Below, in pieces: positions 38,477 to 51,648 of a stretch of 64,000 nt of DNA. The DNA is from Batkoa obscura (Eukaryota; Entomophthoromycota; Entomophthoromycetes; Entomophthorales; Batkoaceae): the NCBI GenBank assembly GCA_030770535.1, contig JASVEC010000014.1, positions 62,001-126,000 of the forward strand. The letters run 5' to 3'. The position numbers were made by a program, and so were the translations under genes. Each line of letters starts with the position of its first letter. The first letter of the stretch is position 1. The notes under the pieces were generated by a model that was not told the DNA's origin, did not search any database, and saw only the letters and a program-made list of their open reading frames with translations.

Positions 38477-39603
38477 TTATTTTAAGATAAATTTCCAAAT
38501 TTCCTGAATAAAGGGTTAATTGTTATTCTTATTATAAAAATATCACTTACTAGCTGCTCTGTTCTTTCATAGTTATTAATAAATTTCGGAAAATCGATGG
38601 CTACTTTTTCAAATTTAAGTTTGCTGCAATATGGCTCTTGGTTTGCAAGTTCGAATAAATAATCATATGCTTCAGCTACAACCTTTAATTTATTTAAACA
38701 AAAATTGATTCTTTAAACAAAATTAACATTATTTTATATTATCATTATCATAAAACTACCTTTTTTCAATACTTAAAAATAAAGTAGGAGATTCTCTTGT
38801 TGAACATTGTAACAAATTCAAAACTATGTTTAGAAATCCTTTTGTTAATGGATTATCGTAAACAACTATGAAACATTAAGTCATTTCTATTATTTTTAAA
38901 TGTATTTACCATCTGCTGCAAAGAAATATTTTATGTCTTTACATGATTTTATCGTTTCTTGTTGATCCCAACTAAACTCATCTATAATACCAGTTCCTTC
39001 GCCACCATCCATCAATTTAGCTTCCATCCAATCTACTCTTTTAAATTCAAACCTATACGAGTCGCCTTCATTTAACTGAAGAACGTTATATTGACAAATT
39101 GTAAGTACTTCTTTTAAATAATCTAGATTTAGTTAATATTAAGTTAATTAATATTACTCAATCTTACCTGTGCAATAAACTTTACTAGCTTTGATAAATG
39201 AAATTATAAGCCCAAGCAAACCAAGCCCACTTCCTAATTCAAATACAGTTTCTCCTTTAAACTCGCTATTGTTATGTAAAACAAAATCGGAAAGAATTAA
39301 AGCCCCTGCCCAAAGTTGTTCTCCTTAGATTTATTTGTCATAAGTCATACAAAATATTATTTCAAATATAGAACTACCAACTAAGTCTAATTCAGTACCA
39401 TAGGTAAATTTTAATCTAATCTGTTTAGGAAGATCCAAACTGTTTATTTGTAATAAAGATTCATCGATATTAATTGTTAATATATGATGTCCCCCATCCA
39501 ATGTAATCGGTTGATTTATTTCAGTTATTTCGGATACAATTAAACTATTAAAACGATCTTCGTCACTGTAACATTCATCAAAGCTTTCACTTTTACCTTC
39601 CAT
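38477..39603 (-). CDS. METTL22-like protein lysine methyltransferase
   Basis: SAM-dependent methyltransferase of the METTL21/22 group; the human member modifies Kin17. Start ATG at 39603; exon 1 ends at 39378 and exon 2 begins at 39323, joining as LDLVGEQLWAGALILSDFVL. Motif I is VFELGSGLGLLGLIIS. Later exons carry VLTICQYNVLQL, RVDWMEAKLMD, then KYFFAADVVYDNPLTKGFL (the family's post-II D-V-Y-D motif), LFLSIEKRINFC, and a C-terminus EQLEIWKFILK that fits the METTL22 end when the last GTAAGT intron is removed. At least six exons. It sits 63 bp upstream of cyclophilin's stop-side end, on the same strand. The substrate is inferred from family only. Confidence 0.82.
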
Positions 39604-39666
39604 GGTATTAAAAATACAAAAAGAAACAAAAAATTTAAAATGAAAAATTTATTTAAAAATTTCTAT

Positions 39667-40213
39667 TTAAAGTTCACCACAGTCAGCAATAACAATCTTG
39701 GCTGAGGTTCTTCCAGAGTTGGAACCGTAACCTTCAACTTTCTTGACAACATCCATACCTTCAACAACTGATCCAAATACAACGTGTTTGCCGTCTAACC
39801 ATTCAGTCTTAACAGTGCAAAGGAAGAATTGGGATCCGTTAGTATGTGGTCCAGCATTAGCCATAGAAAGAATACCAGGTCCTATAAAATATATTCAGTA
39901 TTAAAAATAAAAAATAGTTTAAAAATAGTTTACCAGTATGTTTAAGAGTGAAGTTTTCATCTCTGAACTTTTCACCATAGATGGATTTACCACCAGTACC
40001 GTTATGGTTGGTGAAGTCACCACCTTGACACATGAAGTTTGGAATGACACGATGGAAAGAGCAACCTTTATAGCCATATCCTTTTTCACCAGTACATAAG
40101 GCACGGAAATTTTCAGCGGTGTTTGGAACAACATCTTTACGAAGCTCCATAACGATACGACCTAATGATTGATCATTGGCGGTGATATCGAAAAATACTT
40201 TTGGGTTGGCCAT
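39667..40213 (-). CDS. CPR1: cyclophilin A (peptidyl-prolyl isomerase)
   Basis: Cytosolic peptidyl-prolyl cis-trans isomerase and cyclosporin target. Exons are 40213-39934 and 39881-39667, total 164 aa, the normal cyclophilin A length. Sequence is highly conserved: [36 protein letters not shown], catalytic [18 protein letters not shown] (Arg in FHRVIP), [44 protein letters not shown]. No targeting signal and no ER-retention tail. Codons are C-rich, in line with high expression. A TATA box lies 67 nt before the ATG. Confidence 0.98.
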
Positions 40214-40279
40214 TTTACTTTAACTTTAAACGAGTTTTAAACCTGATTAATAGTTCGAAAAATTTCGCTTTCGTCAGTC

Positions 40280-40287
40280 TTTTTATA
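40280..40287 (-). promoter_or_regulatory. TATA box of cyclophilin
   Basis: TATAAAAA on the minus strand, 67 nt upstream of the ATG at 40213. The spacing is nearly the same as at UAP1 (65 nt). Confidence 0.55.
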
Positions 40288-40509
40288 AGCCTCGAATTAT
40301 GGGATTCCCGTCATTTTTTTGACTGCAAAGTTTTTTATTGTGATTGTTTTTAATTACCAATTAAATTTTATAATTTACATTTTTGTTCTGCTATTTGTAA
40401 CTTATGATGTAATATAATGCAAAAATAGATATTTTGTCCTTAAATTAACGTTTTGGGATGCTTAGCTAACTTGATTAAATTTGTGAATTACTAATAATAT
40501 TACTGACGC

Positions 40510-41575
40510 ATGGAAGGAATTGACTACAATATAATACTTCAAGATTATCTTGATGGTAACTAAAAAAACTATTACAAAAATCAGAACATTAAAATAGCAA
40601 TATTAGAATTATCTCATTTAAGATCGGAATTTATAAAAACGTTTACAAAGGTTAAAGAAAATTCAAAAGATATTCAAAGTATGTTATAAATGTTTATTAA
40701 TTTTTTATTTATTTTATTTAAAGAGGTTCGAACTCGTCTGGATCTAAGAGAAAAATCTTTATCAAAGTTTTATGAAACTAATGGCTTTACTAATGGCGTA
40801 AATCCTCAAGAAGCTCAAGTTATGGGCAAAGTCGATAAAGAGTTTAAAACAGCTTTAAATAAATGTGAAGACTCAAAAGCACGCTTAAAAAATTTAAAAA
40901 CTATGGTAAATTAAAAATAAGAAAATGATAATAGTTAATATCTAAAATTAGCTTGAAATTCGTATAAACAAAATGAACAGTGAAGCATTAATTTGGGATC
41001 CGACAGCTAAAAGTTTACATGAAAATGGGGAAGATCATACTAATCTTGATGCGAATGGCTATAAAGTAACTACAGTTCCTGGTACTTTGTTATTATTTTA
41101 TGAAACTTTGTTATTAATAATACTAGAAAAAAGGAAAATATCGGTTGTTAGTGCCAGCCAAGTAAGTATAAGCTCAAGACAAAAAACTGGAACTCATGCT
41201 AGACAAAAGAAACCTCCGAAGTAATATCTTTTTCCTGCTTATCGAATATATAACTAATAGTATTATAGGGGCTCACATCAGAGAGATAAAACAGTTATTA
41301 AAATAAGTAGTGAGAACGGAAATATTACAAGAGAAGAAGAGTTTGAAGAAAGCGAAAATGACGACCGCCTATATTGCTTTTGTAGCAGAGAATCGTTTGG
41401 GGATATGGTTGGCTGTGATGGGGAGGTAAAAAATATTAACTTCAATAGTGTTATTTATTAATATCGATAGAATTGTCCTCATGAATGGTTTCATTATGAA
41501 TGTGTTGGCTTAACTGAACCGCCAAAAGGATCGTGGCATTGTCCCTCGTGCTCCGCAGCCCTTAATATTGTTTAA
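40510..41575 (+). CDS. ING-family PHD-finger chromatin protein
   Basis: ING proteins read H3K4me3 and anchor histone acetyltransferase or deacetylase complexes (yeast Yng1, Yng2, Pho23). Seven exons are inferred: 40510-40555, 40598-40678, 40724-40905, 40952-41081, 41127-41220, 41269-41425, 41471-41575. Phases agree and sum to 264 aa. The ING coiled region begins [19 protein letters not shown]. Basic linkers follow. The C-terminal PHD finger reads [20 protein letters not shown], then [12 protein letters not shown] and GSWHCPSC, giving the C4HC3 zinc pattern and the aromatic Tyr/Trp of the methyl-lysine cage. Length and domain order suit Yng2 or Yng1-like proteins; which one cannot be told here. 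Confidence 0.9.
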
Positions 41576-41881
41576 GCTTGATAAGCTATTATACGTTTAA
41601 TTTATGTGTTCAAAAATTGATACTAGTCTGGTAACCAAATACCAAATGGTCCCATTCTGTTGTATAACACTATGTGAATAGTAGAAACAATCAAACGTGT
41701 ACTGTTACTTCATTTATTAAAGATTTTATGAATATATTAGTATAGTTTTTTAAAAGTTTAGAAGCAGTTAATGGCAATTAATAATATTTTGAGCTAAAAA
41801 TTAAGTCAAATCAAATTTACTTAAAGGTAATATCTCATTGTATTAATAACACTTACAATAAAAATAGTTTTTTGCCTACTC

Positions 41882-41988
41882 TTTGGGGATGTATTTTCTT
41901 GTCTAAGAATTTCACTAACAATCTTTCCACTCAAATAGTGCTCAAAAAAACAGAAAAAGTGATGAAACCATAAAAACACCCCCATTTG
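41882..41988 (+). mobile_element. MITE copy 12
   Basis: Begins TTTGGGGATGTATTTTCTTG and ends AACACCCCCATTTG, with inner CTCAAATAGTGCTCAAAAAA. It lies 307 bp after the ING gene and about 720 bp before the Hsp70 start. Confidence 0.85.
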
Positions 41989-42705
41989 TTTTAAACGTCA
42001 TATAGTTTATTATTTAGGAGTTAGGTATACTTTGGCTTTAATTTAACCAGTAATTTTTGCTATTTTTTAATACTTGACCATTGTAAGTAATAGAATAATT
42101 TTTAAAAGTTGTATTGTAAATTTTAAGCTTTGGCTATTTAATATATTATTGAGAACAACAAAGCTTAGTTGTAGAAAAATAAAAAATTTAAAATAATTCA
42201 AGTTATTTATATAAAGTTTAATTTACATTTTATTACTAACTTTAACAAAGTAAAGTTTTCGACTTGTAATTTTATACAAAATATCCCCGTATTTAATTAT
42301 TAAAATTGTTATAAATTTATAATTTGCTATTTTTAATTCACATTTGTTTTGCTTCAAGAAATTAAGTTAATAAAAATAGGAAATCATATTCTTTTTGTTT
42401 GCAATTTGTTTTAACTATTGATTCTAATTTCCAAGTTTTACTAACAGAAAATTCCAGCTTACTTTATTTACAATCATTTCTCAGATAATTTCCCATAAGT
42501 TGTGATCCCAATTTAATAAGCCAAAAGATATTATCGAAATCTTAATGTACCAATTAAATTGATTTTGGGGCAGCAAATCATAACTAATTGGTCGTAAAAG
42601 TCCAGCCTTGAAAATTTTCCAAAAATTTATTTAGCCCAATATGCCTAGCGAAAATCTTCCTTTGTCTTTGGACTTAATTACTGTCTTATTTACAAATTGA
42701 TAAAG
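41989..42705. other. upstream region of the Hsp70 gene
   Basis: About 700 bp, AT-rich. AAAATATCCCCGTATTTA at about 42276 resembles one MITE end without the rest. No clear heat-shock-element array is seen, in keeping with an Ssb-type (not heat-induced) Hsp70. Confidence 0.45.
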
Positions 42706-44559
42706 ATGTCTGCTGAAGAATATCAAGGTGCTATCGGTATTGATTTAGGTACCACTTACTCTTGCGTTGCCGTATGGGAAGGTGAGCGTGTTGAAATCAT
42801 TGCCAATGAGCAAGGTAACCGTACTACTCCATCTTATGTCGCTTTCACTGAAGAGGAACGTCTCATTGGTGATGCTGCTAAGAATCAATCCGCTATGAAC
42901 CCAAAAAATACCGTATTCGATGCTAAGCGTCTTATTGGTCGTCGTTATGATGAACCTTCCGTAAAGAAGGATATGTCTCACTGGCCTTTCAAGGTTACTG
43001 ATAACGATGGTAACCCAAAGATTCAAGTTGAATTCAAAGGTGAGACCAAAGAATATACCCCACAAGAAATTTCTGCCATGGTTCTTATCAAGATGAAGGA
43101 AATTGCCGAAGCTAAACTCGGTAAAACCGTCAAGAAAGCAGTTGTTACCGTACCTGCTTATTTCAATGACTCCCAACGTCAAGCCACTAAAGATGCTGGT
43201 TCTATTGCTGGTCTTGATGTCCTCCGTATCATTAACGAGCCAACTGCTGCCGCTATTGCTTACGGTTTAGACTCAAAGAATACCACTGAGAAGACCGTCC
43301 TTATCTTCGATTTAGGAGGTGGTACTTTCGATGTATCTCTTCTTACCATTGCTGGAGGTATTTTCACTGTTAAAGCTACTGCTGGTGATACCCATTTAGG
43401 TGGTGAAGATTTCGATAATGCTCTTTTAGAACATTTCAAAGAAGACTTCAAGCGTAAACACAAGAAAGATCTTTCTGGTGATGCTCGTGCCGTTCGTCGT
43501 CTCCGTACTGCTTGTGAACGTGCCAAGCGTACTCTTTCTTCCCTTACTCAAACCACTCTTGAAATTGATTCTCTTTTCGAAGGTATTGATTATCAAGCTA
43601 ACCTTACCCGTGCTAAATTTGAAGAATTATGTAACACTCTTTTCCAAAGCACTGTTACTCCAGTAGAAAAAGTTGTTAAGGATTCCGGTGTTGCCAAGAA
43701 CGCTGTTGATGAAATTGTCCTTGTTGGTGGTTCTACTCGTATCCCAAAGATCCAATCTCTCCTTCAAGAATTCTTCAACGGTAAAGAATTAAACAAATCC
43801 ATCAATCCTGATGAAGCTGTTGCTTATGGTGCTGCTGTTCAAGGTGCTGTCCTTACCAACACCTCTGATCCAACCAAAACTCAAGATCTTTTACTTCTTG
43901 ATGTTGTCCCACTTTCCCTTGGTGTTGAAATGCAAGGTGGTGTTATGGCTGTTGTTGTCCCAAGAAACACTTCTATCCCAACCATCAAGAAGAAGGTTTT
44001 CACCACCACTGAAGATAACCAAACTACTGTTCAATTCCCAGTATACGAAGGTGAACGTCCAATGACTAAAGATAACAATATGTTAGGTAAATTTGAACTT
44101 ACTGGTATTATGCCAGCTCCACGTGGTACCCCAGAACTCGAATGTACTTTCGATCTTAATGCTGATGGTATCCTCAAAGTTACTGCTCTTGATAAAGCTT
44201 CTGGTCGTACCGCCAACATCACTATCTCCAACTCATCTGGACGTCTTTCATCCGCTGATATTGAGCGTATGATCAAAGAATCTGAACAATTCAAAGAAGA
44301 AGATGCTAAACGTGAACAAACTGTTCAAGCTAGACAATCCCTTGAATCTTACGTTTATCAAATTGAAAATCAACTCAATGACTTTACCACTTCTCTTAAG
44401 ATTAAACCACGTGAGAAGAAAGATCTTGAAGATGCTTTAGCTGAAGCTATGGAAGCTCTTACCATTGATGCCTCTGATGCTCAAAAAGATACTTATGGTA
44501 CCGCTCAACGTAAACTCCAACGTTTTGCTTATAAAGCCTTTGGAACCATGCGTAAATAA
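42706..44559 (+). CDS. SSB1: Ssb-type ribosome-associated Hsp70
   Basis: Cytosolic Hsp70 that binds nascent chains at the ribosome tunnel exit. Intronless, 617 aa from the ATG at 42706; yeast Ssb1 is 613. The first motif is [18 protein letters not shown]. ATPase motifs: [74 protein letters not shown]. The substrate domain has [16 protein letters not shown] and [19 protein letters not shown]. It ends [15 protein letters not shown] without the EEVD tail of Ssa-type proteins. The Ssb-like spacing [15 protein letters not shown] and the C-terminal lid also point to Ssb. Codons are strongly biased to C-ending forms, unlike neighbours, so it should be among the most highly expressed genes here. Confidence 0.95.
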   Translation: MSAEEYQGAIGIDLGTTYSCVAVWEGERVEIIANEQGNRTTPSYVAFTEEERLIGDAAKNQSAMNPKNTVFDAKRLIGRRYDEPSVKKDMSHWPFKVTDNDGNPKIQVEFKGETKEYTPQEISAMVLIKMKEIAEAKLGKTVKKAVVTVPAYFNDSQRQATKDAGSIAGLDVLRIINEPTAAAIAYGLDSKNTTEKTVLIFDLGGGTFDVSLLTIAGGIFTVKATAGDTHLGGEDFDNALLEHFKEDFKRKHKKDLSGDARAVRRLRTACERAKRTLSSLTQTTLEIDSLFEGIDYQANLTRAKFEELCNTLFQSTVTPVEKVVKDSGVAKNAVDEIVLVGGSTRIPKIQSLLQEFFNGKELNKSINPDEAVAYGAAVQGAVLTNTSDPTKTQDLLLLDVVPLSLGVEMQGGVMAVVVPRNTSIPTIKKKVFTTTEDNQTTVQFPVYEGERPMTKDNNMLGKFELTGIMPAPRGTPELECTFDLNADGILKVTALDKASGRTANITISNSSGRLSSADIERMIKESEQFKEEDAKREQTVQARQSLESYVYQIENQLNDFTTSLKIKPREKKDLEDALAEAMEALTIDASDAQKDTYGTAQRKLQRFAYKAFGTMRK

Positions 44560-44881
44560 ATTACTAGCATAGATATTAAAGTGTAAATGAGAAGTCAATG
44601 AGCTAAGTCTTTTATTATTCTAATAGAGTTAGGCAACCTCTTTTTTTCATTTCTTTTGTTGTCTCATTTTTATTCAAGTAAAAAAACAATTAAATTTTAT
44701 TAGCATTTTTAGTTTAATTTTATTTTGATAATTTATCATGTTATTTAATATTCCAAATATTAAATAAGCTTTATATTTAAAAGATTAAATTGAATGTTCA
44801 AATATTTTGACTAAAAATATTAAAAGCTCAAAGAAACAGGCTTTATCAAATTTATTACAAATAAAAGTATAAACTTATCTT
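44560..44881. other. convergent intergenic gap
   Basis: 322 bp between the Hsp70 stop and the stop of the convergent tubulin-cofactor gene. AT-rich, with a T-run at about 44640-44650 that may mark an Hsp70 3' end. Confidence 0.45.
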
Positions 44882-47800
44882 TATTTTTTAATCAGTTTAG
44901 GAGGTAATAAACCAAACTTATTATACAAAGGAAAAACAATATCTCTTAATTCAACAATTGATTTATCCCATTCAGTTTCTAATAATATAGCTTCCAACCA
45001 TTCAAAATCTTGTTTATTTTCACTATTATCTGAAGTTAAACTCATATACGTTTGTTCACATGCAGTGGTACGGATCTATCAAGTTAATAAAATTCAGTAT
45101 TTGAAAACATGATTTATAAAAAAATTCTACCTTTAAATTATTAAATGTTAAAAACCTTAAAATTTGTGCCCATACTATTTTTTTAGCTTCTGAATTTTTA
45201 ACTATACTTAATTGACAGATACTTGGATTTATAATAAACAAATTCAATTTAATAGGGTAAAATATTTCATATAAAAAAATACTTACACTTTACAACAACT
45301 CATAATTTTTGTTAATTGTTTACAATTCACATATTCTTTTCGAATACAATTAGCCAACTTAAAAATACTAAAAAATATATTTAAAAAATCAATCAAATAT
45401 TGCAAATATAAAAAAAGGCTTCACATACAAGTCATCTTTTTCATCATTTAACATCTTTTGAAATACTTGAGCTTCGAAAAGGGTATTTAAGACTTCAAAT
45501 ATAGGTAATAAAATCCGATCGTTATTTTGATTTTGTTCAATTAATTCGAGTATGTCCTTAAATATCATTTGTAATTGATTAGATTCACTATTATTATTAT
45601 CTTGAGTTATCAGATTATTATCAGTTTCTTCTTGTTGTGATAATTCAATTAAGTAATCAATTAATGCTCCACCAGCATGTTTAATCTATTTTCAAAATTA
45701 AAAGTTAAAAATAGAATCAATCAATTTAAATTTACTCAAACTTACCAAACTTTCCGTAATCGCTCCACTACTTTGAAGGATTCCACTTAATACTACTTTA
45801 CGATATATTGGAATTTTCAACACTTGAATAACATTTGGAAATACAGAAGCTGGATTAAGCCATTGAATGGGAGGTTCTATATCCAAAATAGATAAAAGCT
45901 TCTGCTTATTAGGTGTTTCAATTTCTTTTTTTCTTAATATATCGATTAAAATTAAACCTGCACATTCTCTTAATCGATCAATTTTTTCACAACTTTGTTG
46001 TAATAAGCCCATAATTAATTGTTGTAAATCTTTTGGTTTTAACTGTAATCGTTGATGACTTTCTTTTTCTTTGGAATCGAATACTATTTTTATTCCTAAA
46101 TGTAAACAACACATAGCTTCTTTACGCACGTGAGAGCCAACATCACCTTGGCTCGTTATTGTATAATCTTTTAAATTGGATAAAATACAATAATAAAGTT
46201 GTATAAATAATTCTTGAGATAAATCGTTATTTTTTAATTGATATTGTAATAATTGATTTATTGATGTTATACAATTTTTTTTTAAATTAATATCTTGAGA
46301 TGTATATATTCCTTGCTCTTCAATTTTTTTTATTAATTTTAAAAACATAGTTTCTAATTCTTCTTTCCTATTTTTTAATTGGATGTTTCCTAATATCAAT
46401 GCTAATCCACGTTTATAATATAAATTGTTACTTTGATCAATTTCCTTTAAGTAATTTTTAATTTCCTCAGGATAAATTCCATATCCTTTAGAAAATTCAA
46501 ACATACTTTCAGAAGCTAATAATTGAATTCTTTCCTCCTTTCTATTTGCCGATAAATCAATTAGCTGTCTCATATTAACTCGCATTTCTTCATTAATAGG
46601 CCATTTGGCCATCGCTAATTTTTTGATCATTTCAAGTATACCTTCTAATACTATATCAGATCCTAAAGTTGGTAAGCCATTGTTTATAAATCTTATTAAA
46701 ACTTGAGGTATCATTTGGAAGGTTAATTTGAAATCATATTCATCAAATAATAATTGATTTTCAGATGAGAGATTGAAATTAGACATTTTAGATAAGGCTA
46801 GACATAAATTACTTAAGGTTAATAAGGAACCGTGAATAGCCCAAAGCTCCGATTTTCTTGTTTGTAAAAGCTATAGATAAGTATTAATTTAATAAAATGA
46901 AATATAAATGAATAACAATTTACTAAAAAATTAATAGAATTATAAATAGCTTCCTTTTCGATAAAAGGCAATATATTATAAACTGCAATAGAAGTTAATC
47001 TTCTAACATTGATATCCCAGTGTAATGAATTGATTTGAATCATATGTTCAAATAAAGCTTCTTTATAATGAGAATACCTATTTTTATAAAAATGAAAATA
47101 AAAAATTATAAATTTTATATAAAAATAATACTAATTGTTACTTTGTCACTTTTGAACTAGCAATTAAAAACGAATTTCTTATATTAGCTATGGAATAATA
47201 ATCAATAATATCCAATAATTCATTACCATTTGGAAAGATATGCTATTGAAACAAAACAATTAATCATCCTTAATCTTTAATCAAATATTATAAAACACTT
47301 ACTACTCTACCAACAAATTCCTGAAATGCTGCTGAACTAGCTCTTCTTACATTTGATTCTCTATCTAATACAGCCATAACAACTAATCTTTTTGATAATG
47401 AGTTTACAAAGGGTAAAAAATCTTCTTTCAAATAAGCTCTAGAAAAGCACCATATTACATAACATGCTGCATCACGTACATTACTACCAACTGAATGAGT
47501 ACCCCTTCTTATATCTAATTGTAAAGCCTGAATAAAAACAATATTCGTTAGTTTATTTTAATTCTTAAATAAAAAGAACTTTAAAAAATAAACATACTAA
47601 TAATGTTGCTTTTAAACATGGACCAACTAAATGTTTTGGTATTAAACCTCGACGTACTAATTCAGCAATCGAATAAGATAAACCATGCCAAATATTCTCA
47701 TCTACATTAGATAAATTTGGAGCTTCATTTTCATAATTGTATACATTTTCTTTATATTGATTTAATAAATATAAAACTATATCTTCACCAAAAGATTTTG

Positions 47801-49568
47801 GTAAACGTTGAGTAATCCTTCCAATTCCTTTAGCACTGGACCATCGACAAGCTACTTCCTTTTATAAAGTAAAAACAATTGAGTTTTGGTTTATTTTAAT
47901 ACACTAATATCAAACTTACTTTATCTTTTAAACCATCAAATAAATTTTCTAAAATATTTTCAATTATTGTTGGTACTTCAAATTCATTTTTCTCAGTTTC
48001 ATTCTTTTTATTTTCTGGATAATATTTTTGATCATCATCAACCTCTATTTTTCCATGTAAATTTTGTTCCAAGGTACGAAAACCTATTTTTATTAAAAAA
48101 GGTATATTGTTAATTAGTCTACAGTTTACAATAGATTCATAATCGTCAATTAAATACTCTATTATTATAATTAATCTTTCTCCTTACCTCTTTTATACCT
48201 CCAACTAGCTACAATTGGTTTTAAACATAATAATCCCAATTGTTGAGAATATTTAATTTTTAATTGTCGTAAATTACCATTTTTAGTCCAAAATTGTTTC
48301 ATATCAAATAACTGTAAATAAGATTCAAATGAACTAATATATGTAATTAATTCTTCCCTTTGTCCTAATTTTAATATATTCACTAAACTAGTAATTAATC
48401 CTATCCACTATAAAAATATATTAATAGATTGATAAATGTATTTAAACTAATATTAATTAATAAACCTTACAAGAAATAGTTCTTCACTTTTTTGTAATGA
48501 ACTATAACTCCATTCTAAAAATTCGGGTAGATAATGAGTAATACAATCTTGTCTATATAAAAAAATAGAGTTATTTTTTACACCATTAATTTTGCTATTA
48601 TTATTTATTTTTATTATTATATAATAATTACCTAATAACTAATTGAGCTAATAATCGACTACCACTTTCCATACATTTGCCATTAACTGACAATAATCCT
48701 TTACATATAAAAATTACATGATCAATTAAAGACTAAATATAAAAAATAATTGATTTTTCATTTATAATAACAATAGTTAGTAATTATTTTAATTTACCTC
48801 ATAACCCAATTGTTTACTATAACCCGAGTCCAATTTTTTTAAGTCAAATGGCATCATAAATATTAATGATAACCATAACAATAGTATATATTCGCTTTGC
48901 CAAGGTAATAAATGGGATTTTATTTGTTTTCTCTTGATAAAATAATAAAAATTCACTTCTAAATCAATTGTTTCATGGGTAAATAAATGAACTAAAAAGA
49001 ATAAAAAATAGAATTAGTATCTCTTTCTTTAACATATCTAACACTCTATTTATTAAATTGAAAAACAACAACTTACTAATAGTTTTATAACCTCGAATTT
49101 TAGTTAAATGATATAAAAACAAAAATAAAGAATCATGTAATTGAAATTTGAATTCATAATTTTCAATATCTTCAATTGATGTTATTGGTATTAAGTTCAT
49201 CTCTTGAATTGAACTTCGTAAATAGAATAACACTTTATCAACTAATAATTTTAAATGAGGATCTAACAAATTAGGAAATGTTTGGTATTGATCAAGCTAA
49301 AATAATAGAGTTAGCAAGGAATTTTATATTTGTTTTTTTATATTTATTATACTATATCATATATTATATATTAATTAATACTTACTATTTTAATAACTTC
49401 ATCTAGTTTATTCTTTATTATTCTTTCTTCAAAATTATTCACTTTTATATTTATAATATCGTTTAATATTCCAATTACAAATTCATATTCTTTGAAAGTG
49501 GAAGGTAGATTCGATTCTTCTTGATCTGTTAACTCTATTTCTTCATCTATATATTGTTCTCTGTCCAT
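44882..49568 (-). CDS. TBCD: tubulin-folding cofactor D
   Basis: Cofactor D binds beta-tubulin and, with cofactors C and E, builds and recycles the tubulin dimer. The gene spans 4.7 kb with many small introns. HEAT-like helices cover the whole product. Diagnostic stretches: CRWSSAKGIGRITQRLPKSF, ENIWHGLSYSIAELVRRGLI, DIRRGTHSVGSNVRDAACYV, RESNVRRASSAAFQEFVGR, DVRRLTSIAVYNILPFIEKE, SELWAIHGSLLTLSNL and a C-terminus with LLETEWDKSIVELR and KFGLLPPKLIKK. I take the start at 49568 (MDREQYIDEEIEL). An in-frame ATG at 49619 is possible, but its added residues are hydrophobic and look less likely. Exon limits were not all phase-checked. The protein should be about 1,100-1,200 aa. Confidence 0.92.
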
Positions 49569-49915
49569 AATGATTATTTTTGAATAGTCAGAAATAAAAT
49601 TGATTAGAAAATTCGTCACAAAAAGATAAAGAATTTCAAAATAAAAACAAGATTTCTTATTAGATGTTTTTAAAGTGTTAATTAAAGTCGTTTTTTTAAT
49701 GAAAATTTTTGGTTGAAAAAATCAAAAATCATTTTGCAATTAAATATTTAATACATAAAATTAGTAGTTAAAGAAAAAAATCAAAATATTAATATTAATA
49801 AAAAAGTATGGAAGTTTTATCAACACCGTTTTTCATTAAAATAGATACATAAATAATAACACTAGTTATTTAATAATATACTCATTATTTCCTATTTATT
49901 TTATTATCTTTTCAT

Positions 49916-51376
49916 TCAATGATTTTTTTGAAACATAAATACCTATAAAATTAATATTAATAAATTTATTATAATTAATAGATTTACTTTATTAACATCC
50001 GTCATAACTTCCATTGAATCCTCCATAATTTGTTTCACACTTTGATTTTTAAATTCTATTGAATTATATAGCGTTTGATTTTCTTCTTCTATCTAAATAT
50101 GAAAATAAATAAAACGAAATAGAATAAAACTCCATCTATAATATATTATATTATTATATTATATTGTATTATGTTTTGTTCTATTATTACTAAATATAAT
50201 ATAAACTTACTTTTTTCCTTTCCAGTTTTAATTGATTTAATTCCAATTTCATTAATTTTATTTTTTTAGCTTCAAGTAATTGATTGGGAGTAATAGAACA
50301 TAAATCTTCAAGACTATAATATCAATATCATCAATGCTCAATTTGTAGTGTTCTATTTAAAAGAATAGACTTAATTTTTAGTGAATTTACCTTGAATTTT
50401 CTTGAGTGTTATTTAAAACCTCACTATGAAATTTTCTTTTAATAACTTCTTTTTGAATTTCATAATCAAATTCATTCAACTTATTAATCAATTGATATTT
50501 TTCAATAATTCTTTGAAAATCCTCCTATTATTTAATATAAAAAATATGTTAAGTTCATTAAAACTAAATCATTGATAATAACCTCTTTTTACCTTACATC
50601 CCGATTTCCAAACATTAACTGCTTGTTGATATGCATTTTTTAAAATTTCCCCTTCCTTTTTGGCTAATTCTGGGAAGGCCTCAGCTACTCTCTTATAACT
50701 AAAAATAAATAGATACAAGTCAATAAGTTTATTTTATATACTGTCCCACTAATACATAAAACTTCTCATAAGCTCTTTCAATAAAATAGATTTATACTTA
50801 CTTGAAACTCAATAAACATTTTTCTAATGCTTTATCTAAAAGTGAAGTTAATTTCGTCGATCTTAATGCTCGCATTTTTTTTAATTTTTGTTGAAAAGAT
50901 ACATCAAATAATGGATTGTTGATCATTATGTCATAGTTTTGTATTATTTTACTAGCTAGATCGAGTTCTATTGAATCAAATAATATTGATTAATGTTTAT
51001 TTATTATCTGGGGGAATAAATGAAGATTACCTTCGTTATTAGTTTCAATTTCTTCTAGTTTTAATTGATCCCTTTTGGTATATATTTTTATTTCGGAACT
51101 ACCTTTTATTAACCCTTCAGTTGAGTTTTCTTTATTATTGTTTTAAACATTGATTTTTTTAATTATAAATATTTAATTACTTTCTGTATCTTTTTCAATT
51201 GTATCTTTTTCAATTGTATCTTTTTCAATTGTATCTTTTATTTCAGTTTCATTTTTTTCATTTTTTTCATTTTCATTCACCTCTTCTTGTGTTATAGCTT
51301 TTGTTTCATGTCCATTTACAATCTCATCTGCTTCTTTACTAGTTTTTGACTCTGTATTATTAACTTTATCTTCCAT
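49916..51376 (-). CDS. NNF1/PMF1-like kinetochore protein (MIND/Mis12 complex)
   Basis: Probable subunit of the MIND complex, which links inner and outer kinetochore. At least six exons. N-terminus from 51376 is acidic and low-complexity, with three DTIEK repeats. The conserved core follows: TKLTSLLDKALEKCLLSFKS, YKRVAEAFPELAKKEG, AYQQAVNVWKSG, DFQRIIEKYQLINKLNEFDY. This fits the Nnf1 layout of a helix ending in a phenylalanine-proline turn, a long coiled helix and an LNELD-like motif. A second coiled coil (LEAKKIKLMKLELNQLKLER) leads to the end at 49916. The match is by pattern only; other coiled-coil proteins are possible. Confidence 0.6.
51186..51240. repeat. 15-bp coding tandem repeat (3.6 copies)
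   Basis: GTATCTTTTTCAATT repeats three times plus a partial unit. On the minus strand it encodes the DTIEK repeats in the N-terminus of the NNF1-like protein. Units are identical, so the array is young or homogenised. Confidence 0.9.
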
Positions 51377-51648
51377 TGTTTTTAATCTCTTTTCTTTTAA
51401 AGTAATTCTTAAAAGAAAAAACAAATGAAATTCAGCTTTTGAAATTTCTAAAAAAATGAATAAAAGAAAAATCAAGAATTATTTCAATAAACAATGATGA
51501 CCAAAGCAAAATTAGAAATAGAACAATTAAAATAGAGTTATGTTATTTCGGATTAATATTTTTCAATATAGCAATATTTTAATTTATTTTCATTATAAAA
51601 AGAAGTTTTGAATTTTTTTTTTTGAATTTTTTTCTACAAAAGTAAAAT

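Noticed and set aside
41162-41202. Possible 41-nt intron in the ING gene
   Set aside because: Removing it would break the reading frame of the following PHD exon; kept as coding.
42697-42705. TTG as start of the Hsp70
   Set aside because: The ATG at 42706 gives the usual [17 protein letters not shown] start; nothing supports an extension.
42745-43526. Open frames on the strand opposite the Hsp70 gene
   Set aside because: They are shadows of a strongly codon-biased coding sequence; the products have no family features.
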